DNA of 64,000 nucleotides from Histomonas meleagridis (Eukaryota; Parabasalia; Tritrichomonadida; Dientamoebidae). Below are positions 48,220 to 58,515 of this stretch, piece by piece. How positions within the stretch are numbered: position 1 is the first letter of the stretch; each line of letters begins with the position of its first letter. The DNA is taken from positions 62,001 through 126,000 of the forward strand of contig WSYJ01000152.1 in assembly GCA_020186115.1 (NCBI GenBank), in the 5' to 3' direction. The notes below the pieces were generated by a model. The model saw only the letters and a program-made list of their open reading frames with translations. It searched no databases and had not been told where the DNA came from. The translations under genes and the position numbers were made by a program.

Positions 48220-50313
48220 ATGACAGAACCTGATGTCGCGGGCCCCATGAAAGAAATCATGAGGGGAAGAACAGAAACGGTAATTGACGCAAGGTGGGTT
48301 GAAAGAATTAACTCTCGACATCGCGCAGAAAAAAGAATTCTTGCATTAACAGAATCTTCATTTTCTCTTTATCAAACAAAAACATTTTCGAGAATTCCGA
48401 AAACAATTAAGCATTTTACGTGGTTTGAATTAAAAAAGTTAGAAATAACGCCAAACAAAACATTAAGTTTTACTTTTAATTCTGATGAAATTATTATTTC
48501 AACAGAAATGGATATAATTTTACCAAAACTAACTGCTCATTTCAGTGATATATTTTCAAAAGCCGAAATGCCACAATTAAATATTCCTTTTCCAAATTCT
48601 GATGTTCAAATACCACCATTCAAACGTGCAATTTCACGTCTAAGAGCAAGACTTTTTGCAGAACGCCCAACTGTTCCAGAAGATTTAATCAAAACATATC
48701 AAGAATTTTTGAAATCTGGTAACACATGTTTAGATTTCAGTCAAATTGCAGTTCACCATTATTACGCACCATTACTTGATTCCCTTTTAGTTGTTCCACA
48801 TGTTACATCCGTTGAAGTCCCAACCACAGAAACTTCACATTGGAAAGAAATCGGATCTTTCCTTGCGAAGACATTGAACGTCACCAGTTTCAAAACATCA
48901 GAGCGCATTGATTCCCATTTTTCAGAATTTTTAGAAGAACTTTCTCAAAGCAAAAATAAAGTATTGAAAAGTGTCACTTTTTCATGCCCGAAAATTACTG
49001 AATCAGATATGTCAACAATTGTTGGAATTGTTCAACAATGTGAAATTGAAGATCTTACAATTGTCCATTGCCTTAACAGAAATACAATAGATGTTCTATG
49101 TAAACATCTGACCAAAGCACCATCTCTTAAACGTCTCACAATCGATCATGCAGAACTTATTGACCCAATCAAAGTCATTTGTACATTACCTAAACTTGAT
49201 TACTTCGGTTGTCCTCATTCAGATTGTGAACTTTGTTCAATTTTCCAAAATCTTTCTACCGTTACAGACATCTCACTTAGCACACTTAACTTCTCTGGCA
49301 ATAGTTTCAAAGATTCCTTTAAGAAGCCAATCAATCTTCCACCGAATATTTGCAAATTAATCCTTGATGATGTTGACTTTAATGGAACAGCCTTTCAGAA
49401 CTTGTTTTCCAAGATGATTTTCAAGAGTCCTGAACCAATCTCTTTAAGTGTTAAGCGATTCAAAATCGACAAAACGCAATGGCTTAATTTTCAAAAAACC
49501 ATTGCCCAATATGTTGAGATTGGCAATGCACAGCTCAACATCCAAGAATTGTTTTGGGATGGCAACAATCTCAGTCCCGAGTTTTTTGGCTTTTTAGAAA
49601 AGTGCAAGCCGCTGACGGTTTTGTCCATCAGCGGCTGCATTGATGGGAGTGAAACCGCCATAATTCAGAACTTGACAGAGTTTATATCGTCCACCCTAAC
49701 CGTCACAGATTTACGAATCTCAGGCACAGAGAACAAGAGCATATCGACTGAAGCGCTTATAACTATCCTTAACTCATTTTCTAATGATAACCGTATGATT
49801 CGAAAATTAGACATTAGTCATAATCAAATGAATTCAAATGTATTTGATACATTAGCTAATGTATTAATGTCAAACAGAGCTATCGAATATATCGATTTTA
49901 CAAACTCAAAAATTACTGATCCAAATATTTTTAAGAAGTTCTTTACTTCGTTATTACAAAGAGGTACACCATTAAAGTTTCCATTTCCAACATCAGATAT
50001 ATACGAAATGGAAAAGAATAATACAATTGATAAAACAACAGTTAATGAATTAAAAACTCTTGCGGAGAAAATAGAAAAAGGAAATCCTTCAATACAAGTG
50101 CCAAAGGAATCAATCAGTATGCCAACAACACCTATAACTGCATCTTATCATGCGATGGATAATGATGACATAGAGGATTCGGATACATCAGATAGCGAAG
50201 ATTGGACTTATTTCCCTGCGCAGGTACCGGCTATAGATAATTATGAGATAGAATCGGTGCTGGCGGAACAGTTTAGTTTACAAAAAATTGTTGAAAGGAT
50301 TAGAAGTCATTAA
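48220..50313 (+). CDS. CARMIL-like leucine-rich-repeat protein
   Basis: 697 residues. A PH-like N-terminal domain (about 15-115, including KRILALTESSFSLYQ and FTWFELKKLEI) is followed by a linker and then about 14 ribonuclease-inhibitor-type LRRs (about 165-590). A short acidic, Thr-rich tail ends in a helix (FSLQKIVERIRSH). PH plus RI-type LRR is the CARMIL/LRRC16 layout; CARMILs bind membranes, capping protein and myosin I. The capping-protein interaction motif normally placed after the LRRs is not evident, so capping-protein binding is doubtful. Trichomonads have many such paralogues. Confidence 0.7.
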   Translation: MTEPDVAGPMKEIMRGRTETVIDARWVERINSRHRAEKRILALTESSFSLYQTKTFSRIPKTIKHFTWFELKKLEITPNKTLSFTFNSDEIIISTEMDIILPKLTAHFSDIFSKAEMPQLNIPFPNSDVQIPPFKRAISRLRARLFAERPTVPEDLIKTYQEFLKSGNTCLDFSQIAVHHYYAPLLDSLLVVPHVTSVEVPTTETSHWKEIGSFLAKTLNVTSFKTSERIDSHFSEFLEELSQSKNKVLKSVTFSCPKITESDMSTIVGIVQQCEIEDLTIVHCLNRNTIDVLCKHLTKAPSLKRLTIDHAELIDPIKVICTLPKLDYFGCPHSDCELCSIFQNLSTVTDISLSTLNFSGNSFKDSFKKPINLPPNICKLILDDVDFNGTAFQNLFSKMIFKSPEPISLSVKRFKIDKTQWLNFQKTIAQYVEIGNAQLNIQELFWDGNNLSPEFFGFLEKCKPLTVLSISGCIDGSETAIIQNLTEFISSTLTVTDLRISGTENKSISTEALITILNSFSNDNRMIRKLDISHNQMNSNVFDTLANVLMSNRAIEYIDFTNSKITDPNIFKKFFTSLLQRGTPLKFPFPTSDIYEMEKNNTIDKTTVNELKTLAEKIEKGNPSIQVPKESISMPTTPITASYHAMDNDDIEDSDTSDSEDWTYFPAQVPAIDNYEIESVLAEQFSLQKIVERIRSH

Positions 50314-50875
50314 GTAATTAATTAGTAAAATGAAATTTATTTAGGAAATGTAATGTTTTTTTGGTAATCGATATTGGCACCAGAAGAAGTTTATTAATAT
50401 TGCTAAAATAAAATGCGGTATTACTGCCAGAAGACGCGATACAATTAATAAAAATTTTATGTCCTTTATCATATTTTATCAAATTTAAGTAGACACCATC
50501 AGAAATGGAAGTCGGGTATGTCTTGTAGATGACAAATTTGTCAAGGAAGTTCAAATATAATTGTTTCATATAAATAAATGACGAAAGAAAACAAAAGGAG
50601 AAATTTACCTGAGTATCAAAATTATATTTTAAAATAATGTTTTTAAGTGGAATTTTTTTCCAAAAACAATTTGATTTTTTTGTCTTTTTCTGAATAATGA
50701 ATTACTATTAAAAACAAAATATTTTATCAAAATGTTATACACTTATAGGAAATTATTGTATCATAACTTATTTTGATACAACATCAGAGGAAATCGAGCA
50801 ACAAATGTATGTGTCATTTTTTGCGGAAAATTTATTAAAAGTGACGCGATTTTGTTTCAATTCCATTGTGGAAAA
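50314..50875. other. Intergenic region
   Basis: 562 bp. TCATTTTTTGCG at 50814 may be the initiator of the RAD23-like gene. A minus-strand frame at 50318-50569 has no recognisable product. Confidence 0.45.
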
Positions 50876-51646
50876 ATGCTTTTAAAATTCGTAACAGCGA
50901 AAGGAGATAAATATGAGATCGAGGCAACACCAAACCTCCATGTTTCAGATTTGAAGAAGCAAATACAAGGCCAATATAATATTCCATCTGATTCCATAAA
51001 ATTAATATACAAAGCCAAAGTGTTAAATGATGATGACAAAATATCTGCCCTTAACATTGATGTCGAGTCACCAATTATCCTCTACTCATTAAAATCCAGA
51101 CCAAAAATTCCAGAAATCGAAGAAGAAAATCCAGAACCAGCTCCACTTCCAGCAAGGCCTCCTACACCTCCTGCGCCCGCAGGACAAAACAACCCTACTA
51201 ATCCAAATGATCCAGCTAATCAAGACCCACCTAATTTTGCTGATCTTGTTAATACACTTTGTGATATGGGATTTGAGCGTGGTCAATGCGAGCGTGTTCT
51301 TAGGGTTCGTAATTACAACATAGAAGTTGCCGTTACTGCACTTCTTAATGGAGATATTCCACCACCTCCACAACCACCACAGCCTCCTCAGCCACCACAA
51401 GCACAGGAACCAAATAACAATGCACCTCCTCCACCTCCACCGCCCCCGCCACCACCACCATCAGCTAACAACGGACCTCCTCCGCCTAATTTCGGCGAGT
51501 TCCAAGAGGCATACAACAGGCTGACGCAGGCTGAGAAAGATGCAGTCGGAAGACTATTGAGGTTTGGCGACCCAGAAGCTATATTGCAGATATTCATATC
51601 ATGCGACTGCAACGAGGAAGAAACCGAAGATTTATTAAACTCTTGA
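50876..51646 (+). CDS. RAD23-like UBL-UBA ubiquitin shuttle
   Basis: 256 residues from the ATG at 50876. A ubiquitin-like domain (1-75, with KLIYKAKVLNDDDKI) is followed by a Pro/Asn linker and UBA1 (about 122-160, DMGFERGQCERVLR). A poly-proline stretch (about 163-205) precedes UBA2 at the C-terminus (about 215-256, TQAEKDAVGRLLRFG and IFISCDCNEEETEDLL). The XPC-binding domain that separates the UBAs in RAD23 is absent and replaced by the proline tract. It would carry ubiquitinated proteins to the proteasome; a nucleotide-excision-repair role is doubtful without XPC binding. Confidence 0.85.
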   Translation: MLLKFVTAKGDKYEIEATPNLHVSDLKKQIQGQYNIPSDSIKLIYKAKVLNDDDKISALNIDVESPIILYSLKSRPKIPEIEEENPEPAPLPARPPTPPAPAGQNNPTNPNDPANQDPPNFADLVNTLCDMGFERGQCERVLRVRNYNIEVAVTALLNGDIPPPPQPPQPPQPPQAQEPNNNAPPPPPPPPPPPPSANNGPPPPNFGEFQEAYNRLTQAEKDAVGRLLRFGDPEAILQIFISCDCNEEETEDLLNS

Positions 51647-51987
51647 TTATAAGTAAAATGATTCAAATACAAATTTTTGTGATTTAAAGATCAAAATTTT
51701 GAAATGTTTAACACTATTTGTTTTAATAAAAATTGATAACAATTTTTCTTCACAGTGAAAAAATACTCAATTTGTCATTATTTAAAATCAATTTAACATA
51801 TTTACAATTTCTAATGTGCATTTATTATTTTATATACAAATGAAGATATTTAGATTACAACAAAAAATAATTATGATGCAATCAATTTTGGATGAATAAT
51901 TCATAATATGATTTTGAAAAACGACAAATTGATTTAAAAAAATATAAAAACAAAAAATTTAAAATCGAAAATTTATTACAAACAAAA
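51647..51987. other. A/T-rich convergent intergenic region
   Basis: 341 bp between convergent RAD23-like and RFWD3-like genes. Only A/T-rich 3' flanks are seen. Confidence 0.5.
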
Positions 51988-53295
51988 TTAATATAAATCA
52001 ACAAACTGAGTGTTAATCCAAGGGACTGAGAATACCCGCAAAAGTTTAGATGACAGTGTAAATATGTTCATATCATTTTCTGTTTTAGTCATTATAAGGT
52101 CGAGAATTGGCGATGGATGTTCAGAGTGAAGAAAAAAACTTTTATATTTACCCCATAAATCTTTGTTAAGATTATTAAAGCAATAAAGCTCAAAATTATT
52201 TGTTTTTTCATTAGGCAAAGCATAAAAACTATTCTGATTGTATGATACCAAATAGGGGCGCCCCATCTTTTGAAAGTAAGGGCTAATTTTTTCCCCTACA
52301 AGTGTCAGATTTCCATTATCGTCGTACCTGAAAAAAGAGGACTTCGATGTATTAGGAGGCGTCCTAGAGAGCATAACAAACTTATGATCAGTTTCGCTAT
52401 TACATATAAAATGACCACCTGGTAATGAAGTTTCTTCAAATTCTGTATTACGAATATCAAAATATTTTGTTTTTTGAGGAGTCATTACAAGAAGCTTATA
52501 GACACCAAGCGACGATATAGAAGTTATGGGAGGACCAGGATCTGTTTGAAAAATGTTATGATTATTTTCACGTGAATCATAAATATATAATTTTCCATGA
52601 TTTCCACCAATAGCAATTATGGAATCCCGAATGGGCTTACAACTGAAGAGAGGTTCATCAAAATTGTATTGACTAGAAATACTTTGAGATTTAACATTTG
52701 TAATACACAACGATTTGTCAAGTGAAACCGAAGCAACATGAGTAAAGCCATCACATGGCTGAACATCTTTTATATCAAACTTGTGTAGAGATGTAAATCT
52801 CGAAGATGTAAAATCTGTTAGTTTTGTGAAATTGACGCCATATGATTTGTTTTCATGGCTTGTTGTAACTATACAAGAGTCTGCTAAACACATTCGAAAT
52901 GAATCATGCATTTCTTTTTCAAAAATAATAGAAGGATTTTTCCTAAGAGAATTATTAACTAAAATTGAATTTATTGCTTCCTTTAATCTTTTGCATTCGA
53001 ATTCTTTTTTTGCTAACTGTTCCCTCAATAATATAAAATCTTCAGAATCTGAATACAATTTAGAAAGTGATTCTTGACTCACTGGAAGGGTGGAATCCCA
53101 AACTAATGGAAGTATATCTTTTTGTGTAACTTTTCGTCTACAAAGAGGACATTCTTTTTTGACTTTAATTGATTGACAAATACATGAATGGCAAAACAAA
53201 TGTCCACATGGTTTAAGTGCGCAAATCCTATGCTCTCCTTCATTTGCAATTGGGTTGTAGCAAATTGGGCATAAGATAGCGCCAGATTGCGACAT
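51988..53295 (-). CDS. RFWD3-like RING ubiquitin ligase with WD-type propeller
   Basis: 435 residues from the ATG at 53295. A RING domain (about 9-55) with the spelling EGEHRICALKPCGHLFCHSC and CPLCRRKVTQKDI parallels the AGDHRLSALRCGHLF signature of RFWD3. A coiled coil (about 75-110, LREQLAKKEFECKRLKEAI) and a beta-propeller of weak WD-like blades (130-430, including YIYDSREN) follow. RFWD3 (FANCW) ubiquitinates RPA and RAD51 at stalled forks and promotes homologous recombination. The protein lacks the long N-terminal SQ-rich region of the animal enzyme. It is the fourth repair-linked gene within 15 kb. TAACGATA lies about 125 nt upstream. Confidence 0.7.
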   Translation of the reverse strand: MSQSGAILCPICYNPIANEGEHRICALKPCGHLFCHSCICQSIKVKKECPLCRRKVTQKDILPLVWDSTLPVSQESLSKLYSDSEDFILLREQLAKKEFECKRLKEAINSILVNNSLRKNPSIIFEKEMHDSFRMCLADSCIVTTSHENKSYGVNFTKLTDFTSSRFTSLHKFDIKDVQPCDGFTHVASVSLDKSLCITNVKSQSISSQYNFDEPLFSCKPIRDSIIAIGGNHGKLYIYDSRENNHNIFQTDPGPPITSISSLGVYKLLVMTPQKTKYFDIRNTEFEETSLPGGHFICNSETDHKFVMLSRTPPNTSKSSFFRYDDNGNLTLVGEKISPYFQKMGRPYLVSYNQNSFYALPNEKTNNFELYCFNNLNKDLWGKYKSFFLHSEHPSPILDLIMTKTENDMNIFTLSSKLLRVFSVPWINTQFVDLY

Positions 53296-53910
53296 TACAG
53301 TGCCCGAATTACAATGAAATGTCAAGTGAAAAATTGGCGCCAAAATTTTAGTTTTCCCTTGCAAAGGAAACAATCCTAAATAAATCAACGATTAGCAATA
53401 TTAACTCACATTATAAGTTAACGATAGGCTTTTTTATTATTTGGCTTTTTGTTATTTTGTGGAATCAAATTATCTTTCATTTGATTTTTATCTTGTGCCA
53501 GAGAAATAAGGTATAAATTTATACCTTGCATTGCGGTTACAATATTTGCAAAATGATTATTCATATAAAATTCTAGAATTAGTTTGAAAACTTTTTCTAT
53601 TATAAAATAAACCAATGAGTAACACGCTTGATTAGCCCTTTTTTCGTATCTTCTTATTGTTGCTCAGTGATAAGGATTAGACCTAATTTCATGCCTTGAA
53701 TCAATTTTTGCCAAAAAACAAACCATGATAACCGTTTATCTTCTTTTGCCAACTTACTCAAATTTTGTGAATATTCACTATTCAATCGATAAATTTTTGA
53801 CATTTCAAAAAGAGAACATCCCCCAAATATTTTGGCAAAACCTACGTTAAGAAATTATAATTTTTAGATGCAATCCAAAGTTAATATGCAAGTCAGTGCA
53901 AATTTTTTCT
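53296..53910. other. Intergenic region between the RFWD3-like gene and the third ankyrin locus
   Basis: 615 bp. TAACGATA, identical to a known trichomonad Myb element, is at 53419-53426. A 48-codon minus-strand frame lies at 53418-53564. TCCCCCAAATATTTTGGC near 53820 resembles the C-rich promoter boxes. Confidence 0.45.
53418..53564 (-). CDS. Possible 48-residue small protein
   Basis: From an ATG at 53564: an N-terminal hydrophobic helix (NHFANIVTAMQGINLYLI) and a hydrophilic Lys/Asn/Gln-rich end. Amphipathic composition is the only support. No family recognised; it may well be a chance frame. Confidence 0.15.
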   Translation of the reverse strand: MNNHFANIVTAMQGINLYLISLAQDKNQMKDNLIPQNNKKPNNKKAYR

Positions 53911-54703
53911 ACCATTTGATGCTCTAATTAAAGCATCTCTTAATGGTCAAGTTGATTTTGTCAAGTTTTTCCTCAAGCAAAAAGGGATCGACATCAACAA
54001 TAAGAACATATATTTAAAGGTTTTGATGTTTGTTTTCGTTATAGAGAGTCTATTTCATGTTTTTGGAGTTATTTAAGAATGCTTAAAACAGCCTTAATCG
54101 TGGCATCACAAAAAGGTCACTTGCCAATTGTTAAACTACTTATCGACAAAGCTGGAATTGACTTGAATGCAAAAGATGTTTTAATATAGTTTTTAATGTA
54201 TCTTTTTGGCAATTGATGTTTTTTATGATTATTTGGTGTTATTATATTTTTATTAATTCAGCTCTTATATATTCATATGAATGCGGCCACATTGAAATAT
54301 TAAAGGTTCTTGCTAACAAAGAAGGGATTAATATCAATATCAGAAATATTTTTTTCATTTTTTTAATATTTATTTTAATGTAAACAAGTTTCATTTCTTA
54401 TTTATGGAGTTTATTTAGTTTATATGAAACTGTTCTTCTAATGGCATCAAGAGAAGGTTATTTAGAAGTTGTTGAATTTCTTGTTAAATGCAAAGGAATT
54501 GATTTTAATGTTAAAAATATTAATTTTCTAATTTCAATATTTAGTTTAATTATTTAATGTTTTATTTAAATATTTGGAGTATTTTTGGAATATTTAATAC
54601 TTCTCTTATAGAAGCAATCAAAAATGGAAATGACGATATCGCAGAATTACTTGCTTCTCTAAAAGGCGTTGATATCAATGCAAGAGTTTATTTTTATTAT
54701 TTG
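53911..54703 (+). pseudogene. Headless ankyrin array fused to ankyrin gene 3
   Basis: Five ankyrin units (reference codons at 53960, 54130, 54300, 54471 and 54641) are separated by inserts of 68, 68, 69 and 68 nt, built like genes 1 and 2 but strongly diverged in sequence. No DUF3447 exon or ATG precedes the first unit. After the fifth unit only about 15 nt of the next insert remain before sequence matching the DUF3447 start of gene 3. It looks like a 5'-truncated copy joined inside an insert to a complete gene, though transcription as one unit cannot be excluded. Confidence 0.6.
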
Positions 54704-54753
54704 GCGAATCAATTCCAAATCAGCCAGAACAAAGTAAACCTGTAACTGGTATT

Positions 54754-56407
54754 ATGAGATATTCTAATGATGTTAATGAAATTTTAGTCCCATTACATAA
54801 ATACATTTTCTCATTAAATGAAGAAAACATTATAGAAACAGCAAAATATACTATGGGTTTCTATTATCCACCTATGAAATATTCATATCATTGGGTCATA
54901 TGTAATTTAGTTCTTCAATCTTTTGTAGTAAGAAGAAATGATTTTAATATTTATTTCAATTTCCTAAAGCAAATTGATGCGATCCAGAAAGAATTTGATA
55001 GTGAAATTGACATTTTTAATATGTTTGCAAATATTTTAAGAAACTCTTCTTATAGTTGTGAATCTAATTATCTGATCCAAAAATTGATAGACCAAAACTT
55101 GCTTCAAAAAGAATTCACAAATGATATTTCAAACTTATATTTTATACACTATAAAACACCAGAAGAAATACAAAAGCTGAAATCTTATTCTAATGCAAAA
55201 TCTAAAGCATTTTTCAATGATTATGAGAAACTTTCAAAAGATAATTGGGCTCTTCATAAGAAATATGTTTCTGAAGGTGTTAATCCAAATGAAATTGCTA
55301 CAATAATTCGAAATGATGAAGTTGAAAAACTTCAGAATATATCATCAAATATTGGGTTTGATTTTAATCAAATGATTCCACCTTCAGTATATGAAAGATG
55401 TACAATAGTTGATGGCGATAAAATTTCACTTATTAATTATGCTGCTTTCTATGGTGCAATTAAATGTTTTAGATTTTTATTACAAAATGGTGGTGATGTA
55501 AAAGATACTGCTAGATTTGCAATAGCAGGTGGAAATGTTCAAATCTTTCATTTATGTGAACAAAATAATTCAACTTTTGATTTAGCTTATGAAACTGCAG
55601 TTGAATATAATCAAAGAGATTTATTAATTTATATAACACAAAACAATTTAGGCAATTTTATAGGTGTAACAAATTTATTGATCAAATCAATATTGTATTT
55701 TAACTTTGATTTATATACATCTTTAGAATCTGGTTCACCAATAGATGAAGGTATGCATAAGCAAGCAGCAAGAATGGGAAATACAATTTTATTAAAATAT
55801 CTTAATGCAAAAAGAAAAATGCCTCGTGACATATTACCTTATGCTGCTGGATCAGGAAATGTTGAAACTATTAAATTTATAATAGAAAACGATGATTTTG
55901 ATATAAATGCAAAAGACATTTTTTTATATTTTTTCATGTTTAATGGAAATTTTTCATGTTTATTATTCATACTTTTTGACGTTTATTTATTATATTCTTG
56001 ACAGCTCTAATGCTTGCTTGCTCACGCGGATTTTTAGATATCGTTAAGTGCCTCCTGAAAATTAAAGATATTCAAATTAATATGACAAATGTCTTTTTAA
56101 TGAGTTTCAAGTTTATTGAGAATTTTTCATGTTTATTTAATGAATTTGGAGTTTTTTATGATTATTTTGGTCTTCTTTAATGTGGGCTACCTTCTTTAAT
56201 CGAAATGATATTATCAAAATACTTCTTGAACAAGATGGAATTGATTTAACTTTAAGGGATGTTCATTAATACCATTTTGGAGAGTTTACTCATATTATTT
56301 GGTGTTCATTAAAATTAATTTGGACTGTATTTGAAATAGCAAATCAAAGTAAAAATAAGGAAACCATAAACTTGCTTAATCAATTCAAGGCAAAAGGAAC
56401 AAAATAA
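54754..56407 (+). CDS. DUF3447/ankyrin-repeat protein, gene 3, with inserts
   Basis: The first exon (54754 to about 55926) gives about 390 residues of the DUF3447-type N-terminus, homologous to genes 1 and 2 (for example AKSKAFFNDYEKLSKDNWAL and PNEIATIIRNDEVEKLQ). Three more ankyrin units end in a TAA at 56405-56407. Inserts measure 71, 68 and 51 nt. The frame stays open upstream of the ATG through residues similar to the MGxNQ start of the paralogues (GESIPNQPEQ), so the ancestral ATG seems to have been lost at the junction with the upstream array. Depending on where the last insert begins, a TAA (56268-56270) would lie at the exon edge, so this copy may be decaying. Confidence 0.65.
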
Positions 56408-56963
56408 TTTAATGAATAAAAATCTACAAAAAAAATTTATTTTAATAGACACACATTTTCTAATAAAAATAAATATATAATTTCCCGAGTATCTGTGACA
56501 AACTTATCTGAAAAATGAACCCTCATAAAATATATAGAATACTGTAGCACCCATTTTTCTAAACGAATAATCAATATTTTTAGATTTTGATTATATCAAT
56601 CTTCATCATAATGACATCGTGTTTGATTATTACAGAAAATATCATTTTTATGATAGTTGATAAATTATTTTTGAAGTTAAAACTTAAACTTTCTGAATCT
56701 ACAATAGATATAAATTTCGAAAATATTAGAGTTATATCATAATTTAGTTAAGTACCAAAATATTTAATAATTTTACATGATTTTATGTGCTAATTAATAA
56801 TATTTTTTTGAAAAACCAGACAAACAATTTTCATTAACACCATTTCATGAAATTGAATTGATTTTGAGACTTGTGATAATCCAAATATCAAAAATTTAGA
56901 ATCTATAATAATAAAATGCTCAATTTAAACATGCACATTTTAATAATTTTAATAATTTTTTTA
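56408..56963. other. A/T-rich convergent intergenic region
   Basis: 556 bp downstream of ankyrin gene 3. No gene, repeat or RNA is recognised. Confidence 0.45.
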
Positions 56964-57677
56964 TTAATGTAATCGGGCATCATCAAAATGTTGTACAACA
57001 AATCCGTTCTCAGCAGTGATCAATGCATATCCGAAGAAATTTAAATCAACTGACATCGGTTTCAAACATGAGCATCGTTCATCAGGAACTTCAACGCATT
57101 CATGTGTATGTCCTGTAAGAAGATAATCTTCTGCACCAATGACATTCGAATTAACTTGCTTAAGTGCTAACATGTAAGATTTGCATTGTGTTCGAGTAAG
57201 TCGAAGAGGTTCACCAAGGTCGTGAGTCATGTATAGGTTTGATATTTCTCCAGGTTTTGGATTTGGATGTGTAAGTTTTATTAATAAATCACTTGTGACC
57301 ATGTGTACATTAGAATATTTTGGCATAATTTTGGCGTACTTGGTACTAATGCTTCTATCATGATTTCCTGAGATTGCGAAAATTGGAATTCCAAATTGGT
57401 TCAAGTTTTCAAATAGATATGCATAGGTTTGTGCATCACCACAATTAATATGTGTAATATCGCCAAGTATAAATAAAACAGTTGCTTTTTCTTTAAGGAT
57501 GATTTTCTGAATATTTTTTATGAATATTGGAACCGAAGATGTAATTGCTATATTTTTTCCAAAGTGACAATCTGAAATTGCAACCGCGCGCATTTTCTCA
57601 TTAACAATATCTCCACCGACCCTGTAAACAGTATTTTTAGGTGTTTTATTCTTGAAAGATTTTATAGCGTTCGTCAT
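56964..57677 (-). CDS. Calcineurin-like metallophosphoesterase
   Basis: 237 residues from the ATG at 57677. The metal-binding motifs occur in order: SDCHFGKN (D-x-H), GDITH, GNHDRS and GHTHE. A further Tyr/Asp-rich segment (YMTHDLGEPLRL) precedes the last motif. The family includes cyclic-nucleotide, lipid and bacterial LpxH-type phosphohydrolases, and the substrate cannot be inferred. There is no signal peptide or membrane segment, so it is cytosolic. A methionine at codon 29 just before AVAISD is an alternative start. It follows the proline-rich gene on the same strand after 100 bp. Confidence 0.75.
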   Translation of the reverse strand: MTNAIKSFKNKTPKNTVYRVGGDIVNEKMRAVAISDCHFGKNIAITSSVPIFIKNIQKIILKEKATVLFILGDITHINCGDAQTYAYLFENLNQFGIPIFAISGNHDRSISTKYAKIMPKYSNVHMVTSDLLIKLTHPNPKPGEISNLYMTHDLGEPLRLTRTQCKSYMLALKQVNSNVIGAEDYLLTGHTHECVEVPDERCSCLKPMSVDLNFFGYALITAENGFVVQHFDDARLH

Positions 57678-57777
57678 TATATTAACGGTCAACAAAATTC
57701 CAATTTTTAATGTTTGAATCAAGGCTTGTTGATAACTATTGCATTCCTTTTTTATTTAAAAAAACTACAAACAAAGT

Positions 57778-58476
57778 CTAATCTAAATATTTTGCAAGTG
57801 ATTTCCGAAATGAGTTAATTCTTTCGGAGAAATGGTGATGCCTCTGGAGCTCAGCATCTATATCATATGTTGCAACAACAGGATCCGCCTTCGGTTTTGA
57901 CTTTGGCCTAGAAGCGCCTGCTCGTGAATGTATTTTTGGCTTTGGAATGCTGTTTGCGTATTCCTTCATTTTATCAGTTTTGCTTTGTTGCTTTGGAGGT
58001 GGCTTCCTTGGCTTGGCTCTCTTGACAACATTAGCTTTATTGTCTTGTTTTATTCGCTGCCCAAATTGCATAAGTCGAGTTCTCATTTCTTTCTTCCTTT
58101 CCCATTCTTCATCAAGTGATGGTCCAAGTCCACCTCTACTACTAAAATCTTCCATTTGTTGGATTTCTCTATACTCTTCAATTGTATATGGTTTATAACC
58201 TGGTTCTTCTTTTTTGTTTACATTAAAATCAAATTTAATATTATTCAAATCTGATATTGTTGGTTTTTTAAATTGCTCTGATGAGCCAAAAGTTGGAGTT
58301 TGTTGTCTGGCACTTGTTGGTTTATCATTTTGAAATGTTCTTGGTGATCGAGGAATCTGTTTCTCATTTCTAAGATCTGAAATTGTAGGTTTTTTTATTG
58401 GATTTTGGTTAGCTAAAATTGTTATCCCCGTCTTCTTTTGTCTTGAGCTTGGGCGTGGGGATTGAGGCATACTCAT
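57778..58476 (-). CDS. Basic proline-rich protein, possible axonemal component
   Basis: 232 residues, low complexity and basic, with a repeated motif KPTISDL (about 28 and 70) in its first third. It then contains RGGLGPSLDEEWERKKEMRTRLMQFG, a GLGPxxxxEEWxxKxxxxxxxxxFa pattern I associate with ciliary proteins such as JHY, and a C-terminal helix pair (DAELQRHHHFSERINSFRKSL). No enzymatic motif. It is 39 bp from the divergent RIIa-like gene, so the two probably share regulation. Confidence 0.45.
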   Translation of the reverse strand: MSMPQSPRPSSRQKKTGITILANQNPIKKPTISDLRNEKQIPRSPRTFQNDKPTSARQQTPTFGSSEQFKKPTISDLNNIKFDFNVNKKEEPGYKPYTIEEYREIQQMEDFSSRGGLGPSLDEEWERKKEMRTRLMQFGQRIKQDNKANVVKRAKPRKPPPKQQSKTDKMKEYANSIPKPKIHSRAGASRPKSKPKADPVVATYDIDAELQRHHHFSERINSFRKSLAKYLD

Positions 58477-58515
58477 GAAACAAACTTTGTGAAATTGATA
58501 ACGTACATTTTTAAG

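Noticed and set aside
50318-50569. 83-codon minus-strand frame
   Set aside because: Lies in the 3' flank of the CARMIL-like gene with no motif or promoter signal.
27313-53426. AACGATAG sites as a Myb regulon
   Set aside because: Four occurrences, against roughly two expected from base composition; not enough to claim enrichment, though TAACGATA at 53419 is an exact known element.
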